DNA from: DATFVJ01 sp963826515
GTDB taxonomy: Bacteria; Actinomycetota; Actinomycetes; Streptosporangiales; Streptosporangiaceae
Direction: 5' to 3'
Assembly: GCA_963826515.1 (NCBI GenBank)
Contig: CAWGXI010000003.1
Coordinates: forward strand, 124,001 to 188,000
Length of the DNA: 64,000 nucleotides
Shown: piece by piece, positions 9,943-18,589 of the stretch
Layout of the letters: the number at the start of each line of letters is the position of its first letter
How positions within the stretch are numbered: the stretch's first letter is position 1
Made by a program: the position numbers and the translations under genes
Notes under the pieces: model-generated
Database searches by the model: none
Told to the model about the DNA's origin: nothing
What the model saw: the letters and a program-made list of their open reading frames with translations, nothing else

Positions 9943-10977
9943 ATGAGGACAATACAGCTCAGCCGGCAGGCAAATCCGCCCGCGGTGGCACCCGGCCGGG
10001 CGACAATGCAGGCGATCGTCCAGGACCGGTACGGCACCGCACCCGAGGACGTGCTCCGGCTGGGTCAACTCCCCAAGCCCGGCATTGCGGCGGATGAGGT
10101 CCTCGTGCGGGTGCGCGCGGCCGGAGTGGACCGGGGCACCTGGCACCTCATGGCGGGCCAGCCCTACCTGATGCGGATCCTGGGCTTTGGGCTCCGCGGG
10201 CCGAAGAATCCCATCCCCGGGCTGGATGTGGCGGGGACGGTCGTAGCGGCCGGCGCCAATGTCACCAGGTTCCGGGCCGGCGACGAGGTGTTCGGCATCG
10301 CCCGGGGCTCGTTTGCCGAATACGCCGCCGCGCGGGAAGACACGCTGGTCCCCAAGCCAGCCAGGCTGAGCTTCGAACAGGCTGCCGTCGTGGCGGTTTC
10401 CGGGCTCGCTGCCCTCCAGGGACTGCGCGGCGCCGGGCGCATCCGGGCCGGGCAGAAGCTCCTGGTCATAGGAGCCTCGGGAGGCGTCGGCAGCTACGCC
10501 GTGCAACTCGGCAAGGCCTTCGGAGCACAGGTCACCGGGGTATGCAGCACCGCCAAAGCCGATCTCGTCCGGTCGATCGGCGCCGACTGGGTCATCGACT
10601 ACACCCGGGAGGACTTCGCCGCTGCCGGCCAGCACTATGACCTGATCCTCGACATTGGCGGCAACAGCCCTCTCTCACGGCTCCGGCGGGCACTTACTCC
10701 CAAGGGAACGCTGGTTATCGCCGGCGGCGAAGGCGCCAAGTGGACCGGGGTCGGCCGGCAGCTGCGCGCGCTGGCACTATCGCCGCTGATCCGCCAGCGG
10801 CTGACCATGTATGTCTCCAAACCCCGGCAGGCCGATCTCGAAGCGCTGCGCCGGCTGCTCGAAACCGGCCAGATCACCCCGGTCACCGGCCGGGCTTACC
10901 CGCTCAGCGATGCCCCGGCAGCCATCCGCAGCCTGGCAGACGGCCACGCCCAAGGTAAGATCGTCATCACCGTCTGA
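9943..10977 (+). CDS. Zinc-free MDR-family NAD(P)-dependent oxidoreductase
   Basis: 344 residues; start ATG 9943 follows AGGAGAGAAA. A GroES-like N-terminal half (DEVLVRVRAAGVDRGTWH) and a Rossmann half with GASGGVGSYAVQLGKAFGA and DWVIDYTREDF identify the quinone oxidoreductase/zinc-type alcohol dehydrogenase-like superfamily. The catalytic and structural zinc cysteines of true alcohol dehydrogenases are absent, so enone or quinone reduction is more likely. Cytosolic. It probably forms a transcription unit with the upstream cupin gene. Confidence 0.85.
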   Translation: MRTIQLSRQANPPAVAPGRATMQAIVQDRYGTAPEDVLRLGQLPKPGIAADEVLVRVRAAGVDRGTWHLMAGQPYLMRILGFGLRGPKNPIPGLDVAGTVVAAGANVTRFRAGDEVFGIARGSFAEYAAAREDTLVPKPARLSFEQAAVVAVSGLAALQGLRGAGRIRAGQKLLVIGASGGVGSYAVQLGKAFGAQVTGVCSTAKADLVRSIGADWVIDYTREDFAAAGQHYDLILDIGGNSPLSRLRRALTPKGTLVIAGGEGAKWTGVGRQLRALALSPLIRQRLTMYVSKPRQADLEALRRLLETGQITPVTGRAYPLSDAPAAIRSLADGHAQGKIVITV

Positions 10978-11338
10978 GGGCTGCCAACGACGCTGAAACA
11001 GGGTCATTATCCGAGCGTCGCCGAAAGGGCCGCCGCCCTGCGTCCTCGCCACTCCCGGCACGTCCGCCGGACGGAAGTAAAACCTACAAGATCAGTTACA
11101 CCGTTTACTTGACAGACCCGGGAGAGGCGGCCCCGAGGTGTCAACCGGTGCTGTAATGGTGCGGCCCGTTTACTCCAACTCTCGGATGCGACGTCGGGCG
11201 GGCCGGCCCGCCGAGCAGATGAAGCGTTTATGGCGCGGTGGGGGGTTTCCGGCAGCGCACCTTGTCTGTCTCTTTTCCTCGCGTCGGGCCGTTTTCCTCG
11301 CGTGGGGCCGTGCGGGCAGGACTGCGGCCTCCTTCGGA
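10978..11338. other. Intergenic region between convergent genes
   Basis: 361 bp. A TTGACA hexamer occurs near 11110 but has no gene behind it. No gene, tRNA or strong terminator hairpin recognised. Confidence 0.4.
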
Positions 11339-12187
11339 TCAGTGTCCGGCGAGCGATCCTAGTGGCGTGTCCGGGTTGCGGAGCGCGGTCTTGTCCACCG
11401 GCTGACCGGCGCGCACGAGTGCCTGGATGGCGTCGCTGGCGTCCCAGGTGTTGACGTTCATGCCGGCCAGCACTTGTCCGCCTGCTCCGAGCCAGAAGGC
11501 GATGAACTCGCGGCGGTCGGTGTCACCGCGGAAGATGACCTCGTCGCAGCCGCCGGGCTCGACGTAGCCGGAGTATTCCATGCCCAGGTCGTACTGGCCG
11601 GTGAAGAAGTACGGCACCCGGTCGTAGGCGACGTGCTGGCCGAGCATCGCCTTGGCCGCGGCCTGTGGCTGGTGCAGCGCGTTGGCCCAGTGCTCGAACC
11701 GGATGTGCTTGCCCTGCTGGGGGTGGAAGGCGTTGGCGACGTCGCCGGCAGCGTAGATGTCCGGGTGGGAGGAGCGTAACTGCGCGTCGACCCGGATGCC
11801 GTTGGCGGACTGCAGGCCCGCCGCTGAGGCGAGCTGGCTGTTGGGCGTGATCCCGATCCCGGCGATGACCGCGTCAGCCGGAATATGGCGGCCGTCGGCC
11901 AGGCGCACCCCGGTGGCCTTGCCGACGTTGCCGGTGATCTTTGTGACCTGCACGCCGCAGTGCAGGTCCACTTCGTGCTCGCGGTGCAGGTCGGCGAAGA
12001 TCCGGGCGACCTGACGGCCGAGGACCCGCAGCAGTGGCAGTTCCGCCGTCTCCAGCACGGTGAACTCGACACCGGCGGCGCGGGCCGCGGCCGCAGTCTC
12101 CAGGCCGATCCAGGCGCCGCCGATCACCGCGACCCGTGATGCTGACCGGAAGGCAGTCTCGCCTCGCCCGCCTGCTGTTGCGCCCAG
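11339..12187 (-). pseudogene. Ferredoxin-reductase-type FAD oxidoreductase, 5'-truncated
   Basis: The visible frame begins after an in-frame stop (12188-12190) with FRSASRVAVIGGAWIGLETA, i.e. the second (NADH-binding) dinucleotide fold. It continues through VIAGIGITPNSQLA, the FAD-binding IYAAGDVANAFHP and a full C-terminal domain ending at 11339. The first 120-140 residues with the N-terminal FAD-binding GxGxxG motif are missing. Family members reduce ferredoxins for P450s and dioxygenases. The break lies just downstream of the TetR gene, so a deletion removed the 5' half and promoter. Confidence 0.75.
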
Positions 12188-12260
12188 TCAAGCACCGGGA
12201 TAGCCGCCCAGCGCAGCCGCAGCGTCCTGGAAGCACAGACCCACGGCGAGGGCCACGGCG

Positions 12261-12914
12261 TCAGGTTTCGCCGGCGTTTCCGCCGTCGTCGAGTCCTAGC
12301 CGCCGGTGGACGATCTGCCGGGCCAGGGCCAGGACTGCGGGGTCGTCGTGCAGGACGAAGTTGGTGTCGGCGGCCAGCATGATCCCGTACAGCTCGAAAG
12401 CGAGCCGGTCAGGGTCCTCGCGGGCGGGAAGCTCGTGCTGCTCCAGCGCGGTGGCCGCGAATCCCCGGACCAGCGCCGCGAACGCGGCCTGCAAGGCCGC
12501 GACCCGTTTCTTGACCGGCCCGGGGCGGGTGCCCATCTCCAGCGCCGCGGCAGCGAAGAAGCAGCCGCCGGGGAAGGTGCGGCGCTGCAGGTAGCCGAAG
12601 AACGCCTCGCACACCGCGACGAGCTGGGCCCGGCCGGGGGGAGCCGCCAGGGCTGGCTGCACGACTTCGTGCTGGAGGATCCGGTCCGCTTCCTCCACGG
12701 TGGCCAGCTGGAGTTCCTGCTTGGAGCCGAAGTGCGCGTACAGGCCGCTCTTGCTCATGCCGGTCGCCGCGGCCAGGTTCCCGATCGACAGGCCCTCCAG
12801 GCCGTCGACGGTGGCCAGCGAGGCGGCGGCGCGCAGGATCGCGCCGCGGGTGCGTTCCCCGTCCGCGCGTGGGTGCCGTTGCGCACGGCCGCGCTGCTTC
12901 ATGGTGCCATTCAT
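12261..12914 (-). CDS. TetR/AcrR-family transcriptional regulator
   Basis: 217 residues (in-frame ATG also at 12902). The N-terminal helix-turn-helix (GLEGLSIGNLAAATGMSKS then GLYAHFGSKQELQLATVEE) is canonical TetR. The C-terminal ligand domain includes TFPGGCFFAAAALEMGTRPG, common in regulators of the TetR_C subgroup around oxidoreductase genes. Transcribed divergently from the BBE oxidoreductase across an 88-bp gap containing repeated operator-like boxes, so autoregulation and control of the oxidoreductase are likely. With its presumed target internally deleted, the regulator may be an orphan. Confidence 0.88.
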   Translation of the reverse strand: MNGTMKQRGRAQRHPRADGERTRGAILRAAASLATVDGLEGLSIGNLAAATGMSKSGLYAHFGSKQELQLATVEEADRILQHEVVQPALAAPPGRAQLVAVCEAFFGYLQRRTFPGGCFFAAAALEMGTRPGPVKKRVAALQAAFAALVRGFAATALEQHELPAREDPDRLAFELYGIMLAADTNFVLHDDPAVLALARQIVHRRLGLDDGGNAGET

Positions 12915-12918
12915 CGTG

Positions 12919-12974
12919 TTGACAATTTAGCACGACCGATCGTACCGTTCGATTTAGCCCGAACGATCGTGCTA
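12919..12974. promoter_or_regulatory. Divergent promoter with two TetR-type operator boxes
   Basis: TTGACA (12919-12924) faces the rightward gene with a weak TACCGT -10 candidate 18 bp downstream. Two copies of GA(C/A)CGATCGT lie at 12934-12943 and 12961-12970. Outer arms TAGCACGA (12928) and TCGTGCTA (ending 12974) are mutually inverted. Box ACGATCGT at 12963-12970 is a perfect palindrome. The boxes overlap the promoter, which suits repression by the adjacent TetR protein. Confidence 0.65.
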
Positions 12975-13002
12975 TCTCGGGACGCACCCAAGGGGGAGCT
13001 AC

Positions 13003-13535
13003 ATGACCACTACAACCGCCGGCATCGCCACAAAGCCGTTCGGCGAGCTGGCCGCCGCCTTACGCGGTGACCTGATCGTGCCGGGCGATCCCGGCTACGA
13101 TCAGGCGCGCGCCGTCGACAACGCCATGATCGGCAAGTATCCGGCCGCGATCGCGCGCTGCCGGGACACCGCCGACGGCATCGCCTGCGTCCGGTTCGGC
13201 CGCGCCCACGGCGCCGAGCTCGCCGTCCGCAGCGGCGGCCACAGCGCGGCTGGGCTCGGGGTCGCCGACGGCGCCCTGGGCATCGACCTGTCGCTGCTGC
13301 GCAGCACCACCGTCGACCCCGCACACACACCGTCCGCGCCGACGCCGGGGCCACCTGGGCCGACGTGGACCACGCCACCGCCGCGTTCGGCATGGCCACC
13401 CCGTCCGGCTTCCTCGCCTCCACCGGCGTGGCCGGGCTGACCCGCGGCGGCGGCATCGGCCCCGGCAACACCTTCCACATCAACCAGAACATCCAGCCCG
13501 CCAGCGAGCCCAGCTCACAGGCCGCGAGGAAGTGA
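13003..13535 (+). pseudogene. BBE-type FAD-linked oxidoreductase, frameshifted and internally deleted
   Basis: ATG 13003 opens the FAD-binding PCMH domain (AELAVRSGGHSAAGLGVADG and GIDLSLLRSTTVDP). A shift near 13323, in an ACACAC run, moves to WADVDHATAAFGMATPSGF and GVAGLTRGGGIG. The sequence then jumps to PGNTFHINQNIQPA, the characteristic BBE C-terminal tail, and stops at 13533-13535. About 250-300 residues between the FAD domain and the tail are missing. This is a head-to-tail deletion of one gene, presumably the former target of the divergent TetR. Confidence 0.75.
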
Positions 13536-13686
13536 CCTGAGGCTGCACCCCGGCCAGACCCGCAGCTCAGATAGGACCGGCGTGGCCGCGCCGATCCCTG
13601 TCCGCTGGCTCCGATCCGGGGCGGAGCTGGCCGGACGGCGCAGGTTAGGCCATCGTTTCTCACAGAAACAATTGAGAGCAGGTGAC

Positions 13687-14535
13687 ATGAGCAGCGACGA
13701 AGTGATCGGCCCGGCGGCGGATGTGGCGGACGCGGCAGGCCGCATGGCTGCATCAGCCCGGGCGGTGAGCCCGGCGGTGCCCAGTCTGCGGCAACTGGCG
13801 CCGCCGGCCTGGCTGCTCCTGGTCGGGGCGGCTGGCGCATGGGCCGGGGTGGTGCTGGTGGCGCGTGGTATGGGCTCGATGCCCGGGACGATGGGCCTGG
13901 GCGCTGGTTCGTTTGCCGGCGTCTGGGCGTTGATGATGGCCGCGATGATGCTGCCCTCGGTGGCACCGTTCGCGTCGCTGTACGCGCGCACCTTCACCGG
14001 CGGCCGCGGCTCTCGGCTGGGCGTGTTCGCCTCGGGCTACCTGATCGTGTGGACCCTGGCGGCGCTGCCCGCGTACGGGCTGGCGTGGCTCGCCGGCCGG
14101 CTCGCGGCCGGCCACCCCGCCGCGGCGACCGTGCTGGCGGCGGCGATCTTCGCCGCCTGCGGCGCCTACCAGCTCACCCCCGTAAAGGACCGGTGCCTGG
14201 CCCGCTGCCGCTCGCCGCTCGGGTTCCTGCTCAAGTTTGGCGGCTATCGAGGACGCACGCGCGACCTGCGGGCCGGGCTCTACCACGGCACATTCTGCCT
14301 GGCCTGCTGCTGGGCCCTGATGGCCGTCCTGGTTGCCTTCGGGCTGATGAACGTGATCGCCATGCTGGTTCTGGCCGGTGCCGTCCTGGCCGAAAAGACG
14401 TGGGCCTGGGGCGCCGGCTTCAGCCGCGCCCTGGGTATCGCCGCGCTCGCCCTCGCGGTCGCGGTTATCTTCGAGCCGGGCCTGGCACCCGGCCTGCAGC
14501 ACACCGCCGGCACTGGCGGGATGGGAGGCATGTGA
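13687..14535 (+). CDS. DUF2182 membrane protein
   Basis: 282 residues from ATG 13687 (GAGCAGGTGAC site). About seven hydrophobic segments; the family signature GSFAGVWALMMAAMMLPSVA is at residues 77-96. Conserved cysteine pairs CLARC (after LTPVKDR) and CLACCWALM face each other in the predicted membrane bundle and suggest a metal or redox role. Residues 1-40 are a non-membrane N-terminus. The stop overlaps the start of the DUF1326 gene (TGATG), a recurring gene pair in bacteria. Function of the pair is not known to me; metal handling is inference from the cysteines. Confidence 0.85.
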   Translation: MSSDEVIGPAADVADAAGRMAASARAVSPAVPSLRQLAPPAWLLLVGAAGAWAGVVLVARGMGSMPGTMGLGAGSFAGVWALMMAAMMLPSVAPFASLYARTFTGGRGSRLGVFASGYLIVWTLAALPAYGLAWLAGRLAAGHPAAATVLAAAIFAACGAYQLTPVKDRCLARCRSPLGFLLKFGGYRGRTRDLRAGLYHGTFCLACCWALMAVLVAFGLMNVIAMLVLAGAVLAEKTWAWGAGFSRALGIAALALAVAVIFEPGLAPGLQHTAGTGGMGGM

Positions 14536-15176
14536 TGGCCGCATCAGCGCCGGGCCCGGTGACGGACTGGCACGTCCGGGGCTCCTACTTCGAGGCATGC
14601 AACTGCGAGGCGATCTGCCCGTGCCGCAGCGTGGGCGGCCGCCCCGGCGGGCCCTCCAGTTCCGGGGAGTGCTTCGGCGCCTTGTCCTGGCACATCCACT
14701 ACGGCCACGCCGACGGTATCGACCTGTCCGGCCTGCGGGCCGTACTGTCCCTCCGCTACCTCGACCGCGTGCGGCCGAGCACCCCCTGGGAGGTCGTGCT
14801 CTACGTCGACCACGGCGCCGCCGCCAGCCAGCGGGCCGCGATCGCCGACATCTTCCTCGGCCGGGCCGGCGGAACGGTCGCACGGCAGTACGGCCCGGCC
14901 ATCGGCGAGATCCACGCCGTGCGGCCCGCCCGGATCACCCTTGAGCACGCCGCTGCCCGCAAGCGCATCGGCGTCGTCGGCTACCTGACAGTCGAGGCCG
15001 AAGGCGACGCCTCCGACCCCGGCGACGTCCAGTGCGGCATCCCCGGCTTCGACCACCCCGGCACCGAACTGCACGGCGACACGCTGCGATCAACCGACCC
15101 AGCGCTGCGCTGGGAGGTGACAGGACGCCGACACGCCGCCTTCACCAGCGACTTCGACTACCGCTCCAGCACCTGA
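14535..15176 (+). CDS. DUF1326 domain protein
   Basis: 213 residues, start ATG 14535 overlapping the DUF2182 stop, so translation is coupled. The family hallmark SYFEACNCEAICPCRSVGG is at residues 14-32 with three cysteines in a CxCxxxCxC arrangement, followed by a further Cys (ECFGALSW). No signal peptide or membrane segment: soluble partner of the membrane protein. DUF1326 has no assigned function that I can state. A strong hairpin lies about 215 bp downstream. Two-gene operon with 13687-14535. Confidence 0.85.
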   Translation: MAASAPGPVTDWHVRGSYFEACNCEAICPCRSVGGRPGGPSSSGECFGALSWHIHYGHADGIDLSGLRAVLSLRYLDRVRPSTPWEVVLYVDHGAAASQRAAIADIFLGRAGGTVARQYGPAIGEIHAVRPARITLEHAAARKRIGVVGYLTVEAEGDASDPGDVQCGIPGFDHPGTELHGDTLRSTDPALRWEVTGRRHAAFTSDFDYRSST

Positions 15177-15389
15177 CGGCACGGCCCGCGATGACCAGCG
15201 GCCCGGCAGCACGGCCGCGTCGCCGCGCCGCAACCCGTTCCGGGACCTGCCGCCGGGCACTGGGTGACCGCCGCTGACGGCCGATCCGCGTGGTCCTCGA
15301 CGCCACCTGCTGCAAGGCCCGCGTCGATCACTAGGTCGTCTCCCGGGCCGTGTCGCCACCGGTGTCAAGGGCCATATGAGGCGAGCGTG

Positions 15390-15430
15390 ACGCTGCCCGG
15401 AGGGCCTGGTCAGGGCCAACCGGGCAGCGT
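15390..15430. terminator. Long hairpin between convergent genes
   Basis: ACGCTGCCCGG (15390-15400) pairs perfectly with CCGGGCAGCGT (15420-15430), with a nested GGCC/GGCC pair inside. No U-tract, as usual for actinobacterial terminators. It is placed to serve DUF1326 (+) and the small membrane gene (-). Confidence 0.75.
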
Positions 15431-15446
15431 TCGGCCGGGCACCGGG

Positions 15447-15596
15447 CTACTGGTGGGATCGGTGCGGGCGGAACTTGATCCAGGCCAGGATGCCGATGGC
15501 CACCAGGAGCCAAGGGGAGAACAAGATGTGTACGGTGAAGCTGAGGACGGTCAGCGCCACGATGGCGATGAGGGCAAGGGCGATGATCCCGGGCAT
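15447..15596 (-). CDS. Small hydrophobic protein downstream of PspC
   Basis: 49 residues, ATG at 15594-15596, stop at 15447-15449. Two hydrophobic stretches (GIIALALIAIVALTVLSF and WLLVAIGILAWIKF) followed by a basic tail. It begins 21 bp after the PspC gene in the same direction, so the two are probably co-transcribed. Likely a membrane partner of the PspC-type protein; no specific family recognised. Confidence 0.65.
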   Translation of the reverse strand: MPGIIALALIAIVALTVLSFTVHILFSPWLLVAIGILAWIKFRPHRSHQ

Positions 15597-15617
15597 AGTA
15601 ATCGGTCTCCATTCACG

Positions 15618-15932
15618 TCAGGCTTGTTTGAGGACAGGGGTTAGCGGGAGCGGTTTGGAGCGGCCGGCGATCCAGGCCGCGGCGACCGGCTGGTCTTCGC
15701 CGTCCTCGGGGATGAGCAGCCAGGCGGCGATGTACAGGGCCACGCCGGCACCGGTGAACAGGGCTAGCGCGGCGACGATGACGCGAACCAGCGTGACGTC
15801 CGCGCGCAGGTACCGGGCTATGCCGCCGGCCACACCGGCCAGCATCCTGTCGTCGGCGGACCGGCGCAGCTGGCGGGCTGCGGACCGGTCAGTAATGGTG
15901 GCGGAACCGGTGTCTGCAGTGCTTGTGCTCAT
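15618..15932 (-). CDS. PspC-domain protein
   Basis: 104 residues. Residues 20-75 form a PspC domain: LRRSADDRMLAGVAGGIARY, then VRVIVAALALFTGAGVALYI and AAWLLIPEDG, which is one or two membrane segments with the typical LIPE ending. PspC proteins sense or respond to envelope stress. The N-terminus is a Ser/Thr-rich cytosolic tail. A 49-residue membrane protein follows in the same unit. Upstream DNA to 16220 (about 290 bp) contains no recognisable gene. Confidence 0.85.
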   Translation of the reverse strand: MSTSTADTGSATITDRSAARQLRRSADDRMLAGVAGGIARYLRADVTLVRVIVAALALFTGAGVALYIAAWLLIPEDGEDQPVAAAWIAGRSKPLPLTPVLKQA

Positions 15933-16224
15933 GTTTCAAGACTGCCTCCGGCGAAGACCCCCGTCGATCGGGATCAGCCCCGGTTCGCACCCTGACCTGC
16001 ATCCCCGAAGGCATCAGGGTCAACCCTGACCGTGCTGAGGGTTGCCGGCGCAGCGAATGATGAGCAGTGATGTGGTGAGAGTTTCGCGGACCCACTGTTC
16101 GTACTTGCCTGGGGTCCAGGCGCAGTCGCGACGAACTCGGTCGCGGTAAGCCGGGTTTCCGCCGGATCGGGATGGTCGGGAAGTTCCTGGCCACCGCGGG
16201 CCGCTCGGTGCAGCAGGTGATGGA

Positions 16225-16749
16225 GTCACCGTTGCGTCTTGGCCACTCCCGGGGCGTGGCCGAATTGGCGCCCAGGCCGGCACGACGCTCGGGCCGCCGA
16301 CGTCGCCATGCTGCGCCGGGCGGCGCTGGGTGCGCGATATCGGCGTGATCGCGATCCCAAGCGGTGCCTGGGACGAGCCTGGCGAATGGAGCATCTCCCA
16401 GCGCGAGCGGGCCCGGACCCATCCGTACCTGACAGAACGGATGCTGGCCCGCATACTGCTGCTGGCCCAGGTCGGGCACTGTGCGGCGCCGCACCACGAG
16501 CGGCTCGACGGCTCCGGCTACCCGTGCGGGCTGCGGGGCGAGGCCATCTGGCTGCCGGCGCGGATCCTCGGCGCCGCCGATGTCTACGATGCCCGCCAGC
16601 GGTACTCCTGCGGCTCGGCCAGGGACGGTCCAACCCCGAGATCGCCGCCGAGCTGCACGTCAGCCGGAGGACGGTCTCCCCGGACCGAGGCTGCCCTGTT
16701 CGCCATGCGCCACGGTCTGATCGGGACGGCGGGCGAACCGGGAACCTGA
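16225..16749 (+). pseudogene. HD-domain phosphohydrolase with LuxR-type HTH, degraded
   Basis: Pieces in several frames rebuild a known actinobacterial layout. GHSRGVAELA comes first, then RDIGVIAIPSGAWDEPGEWS, THPYLTERMLARILLLAQVG and HHERLDGSGYPCGLRGEAIW (HD-GYP-like catalytic region with HHERLDGSGY). A LuxR helix-turn-helix follows (NPEIAAELHVSRRTVS) in another frame. At least two frameshifts and a 5' truncation. Not expected to be functional. Confidence 0.65.
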
Positions 16750-16807
16750 CCGAAAGATCGGGCAGCTACCCGATTCGCCCCCGCTCATGGATCCGTACAA
16801 CGGATCC

Positions 16808-17230
16808 ATGACGACGACAACCCATAGCCACAGCGCGGCCCCTGCGGTGCCGCAGTTCGCCCTCGCCGGCTCGGTCCTCGAGGGCCTCGCCGCTCAGGAC
16901 TTCGCCCAGCTCGGCGGCGCGCTCGCCTCCGACGTCCGCCTCCGCGCCCTGCTGCCCACCGGGCTTGAGGGGTGGGCCGGTGCCGAGGTGATCGCAAACC
17001 AGTTCGCGCGCTGGTTCGGCGACACCGAGGACGTCGACCTCGTCGAGGCCACCGTCGGCGAGGTCGGTGGCCGCTAGCACCTGCACTGGCGGCTCCGGCT
17101 CCAGGCGGAACGGCTCGGCACCGGCTGGTTCACTGCCAAACAGCACGCCTACGCCGACACCGACCACGGCGGCCGCATCGCACGGCTCGACCTGCTCGGC
17201 ACGGGCTACCGGCCCGAGGGAGATTGCTGA
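16808..17230 (+). pseudogene. SnoaL/NTF2-like protein with in-frame amber stop
   Basis: From ATG 16808 (ATG 16787 also in frame) the frame reads QFALAGSVLEGLAAQDFAQL and WAGAEVIANQFARWFGDTED to TAG at 17075-17077. The same frame then continues with HLHWRLRLQAERLGTGWFTA, KQHAYADTDHGGRIARLDL and LLGTGYRPEG to TGA 17228-17230. The joined product of about 140 residues is a normal-length NTF2/SnoaL-like domain, so one point mutation broke the gene, or a sequencing error created the stop. Confidence 0.6.
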
Positions 17231-17239
17231 CACCCCAGC

Positions 17240-17545
17240 CACCTGGGGCGGTTGGGGACCAGCGATCCGCGCCGACCCGTTCGGTCACTTCGCCGAATCC
17301 CGAGCTCGGTGCCCGGTGCAGAGGGTGTGCCTCGCCGACGTTCACCCGGCCTGGCTCGTGCTTGGCTACGACGCAGCCCGGCCAGCGCTCAACGACCCCC
17401 GCATCTCCAAGGACATGCTGCCGCCCTCGAGGACAGCGGCCACGTCCTGGCCGACGGCCTGCCCGGACCGGAGTTCTCGCGGCACATGCTCAAACGTCGA
17501 CCTGCCAGACCACCCCCGGCTGCGGCGGCTCGTGTCCCGAGCCTC
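17240..17545 (+). pseudogene. Cytochrome P450, N-terminal fragment
   Basis: Frames combine to read DPFGHFAESRARCPVQRV, WLVLGYDAARPALNDPRISK, GLPGPEFSRHML and NVDLPDHPRLRRLVSRA, the opening 90-100 residues of a bacterial class I P450 up to the C helix. Everything after, including the I-helix and haem Cys loop, is absent. The 3' break runs straight into the antitoxin coding sequence. Confidence 0.7.
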
Positions 17546-17740
17546 GAAGACGCCCTCGCCGAGGCCATGCGGCTGTCCGGGGCGAAGACGAAGAAGGAAA
17601 CGGTCAACGTTGCGCTGCGAGAGTTCGCCGCCCGGCACCGCCGGATCGCAGCCCTGGAGCACTACGCGACGCTGGCGGCCGGGTGGGATTTCGAAGGGTG
17701 GGAGCACCGCCGGGCGGCTGAGAAAGACCCGGCGGCGTGA
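17486..17740 (+). CDS. VapB-type antitoxin with 5' end replaced by P450 sequence
   Basis: The C-terminal part is a typical VapB: SLEDALAEAMRLSGAKTKKE, TVNVALREFAARHR and the toxin-binding tail AAGWDFEGWEHRR. The usual short N-terminus (about 5-10 residues with the beta-strand) is missing and the frame extends upstream into the P450 fragment. The best available start is ATG 17486, giving 84 residues, of which roughly the first 20 are foreign. Stop TGA overlaps the toxin GTG (GTGA). DNA binding by the ribbon-helix-helix may be impaired. Confidence 0.65.
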   Translation: MLKRRPARPPPAAAARVPSLEDALAEAMRLSGAKTKKETVNVALREFAARHRRIAALEHYATLAAGWDFEGWEHRRAAEKDPAA

Positions 17741-18159
17741 TTCGGTACCTGCTCGACTCGTCTGGCCTGTGGCGCATCCTGCGGGACCCCGCGCTCCGCG
17801 CGGCCTGGGCAGAGGTCGTCTCCGCGGGCACGGTCGGTTCCTGTCACCCGCAGCGCGTCGAGTTCCGCCGCTCGGCCCGCACCATGGACGAGTACGAACA
17901 GATGTCGGGAATGTTCGAAGCGCTGTACCCCGACGCGGCGATCCCCAAGGGAGCCTGGCGCTGGATAGAGTCCGCGCAGTACCGCCTGCTACGGCAGGGA
18001 GCCCACCGGGCATTGTCGGCCGTGGACCTGATGATCTGCGCCACCGCAGCCCAGCACGACCTGGTGGTGCTCCACGACGACAAAGACTTCGCGACCGCCG
18101 CGCTGTACCTCCCCGACGTCCGCGAGCGCACCATCGATGACGCCCCGAAACCCGGCTGA
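17737..18159 (+). CDS. VapC-type PIN-domain toxin (module 1)
   Basis: 140 residues, GTG start at 17737 overlapping the antitoxin stop. PIN catalytic acids are all visible: D7 (YLLDSSG), E42 (PQRVEFRRSAR), D97 (LSAVDLMICATAAQH) and the HDDKDF triplet near D114-D117. PIN toxins are Mg-dependent ribonucleases that cleave tRNA or rRNA. Intact toxin beside an antitoxin with an altered N-terminus. Confidence 0.88.
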   Translation: MIRYLLDSSGLWRILRDPALRAAWAEVVSAGTVGSCHPQRVEFRRSARTMDEYEQMSGMFEALYPDAAIPKGAWRWIESAQYRLLRQGAHRALSAVDLMICATAAQHDLVVLHDDKDFATAALYLPDVRERTIDDAPKPG

Positions 18160-18357
18160 GACCCTGCCCCGCCGGCGCAGGGTGATGCCTGCGAGCGAGA
18201 GCCGGCCCCGCGATCCGACAGGCCATCCCCTCGCGGATTTGCCGCTGCCCGGCCTCAGAAACGTTTGCGTAATTGTCCAGCCGGACCGCCGATCGTTAAC
18301 CCCGGGAGGTGGCACATCAGCGGACCAACGTCGCAGAATGTCCCGGGTGAACAGTAC

Positions 18358-18425
18358 GTACTCGCATACGAACCGCGACATCCTGATTGCGGTAACCCCG
18401 TGCCGGTGCATCTGTGCAGGTCACG
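18358..18425. repeat. Dispersed repeat copy R1 (diverged)
   Basis: Shares CGCATACGAACCGCGA and a TGCAGGTCACG end with copies at 19016, 20074 and 22411. The left stem is degraded (ACTCGCA versus ACCAGCA). It lies 200 bp after the VapBC1 module. The rest of 18160-18580 is otherwise featureless. Confidence 0.55.
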
Positions 18426-18589
18426 AACCAGAATGGCGCCATGATGAGCCAGCGAAGCACCAGCCGCCAAGACGCCGATCAAGGTGGATCTGCCGGGACG
18501 GGGACCGACTATGGTGATTGGAATAGAGCGGGCTATCGTCGTTTAGCCCCAGCCCTGGGCCGCCCGCGACTGCGTCCATCTGGGTGACC

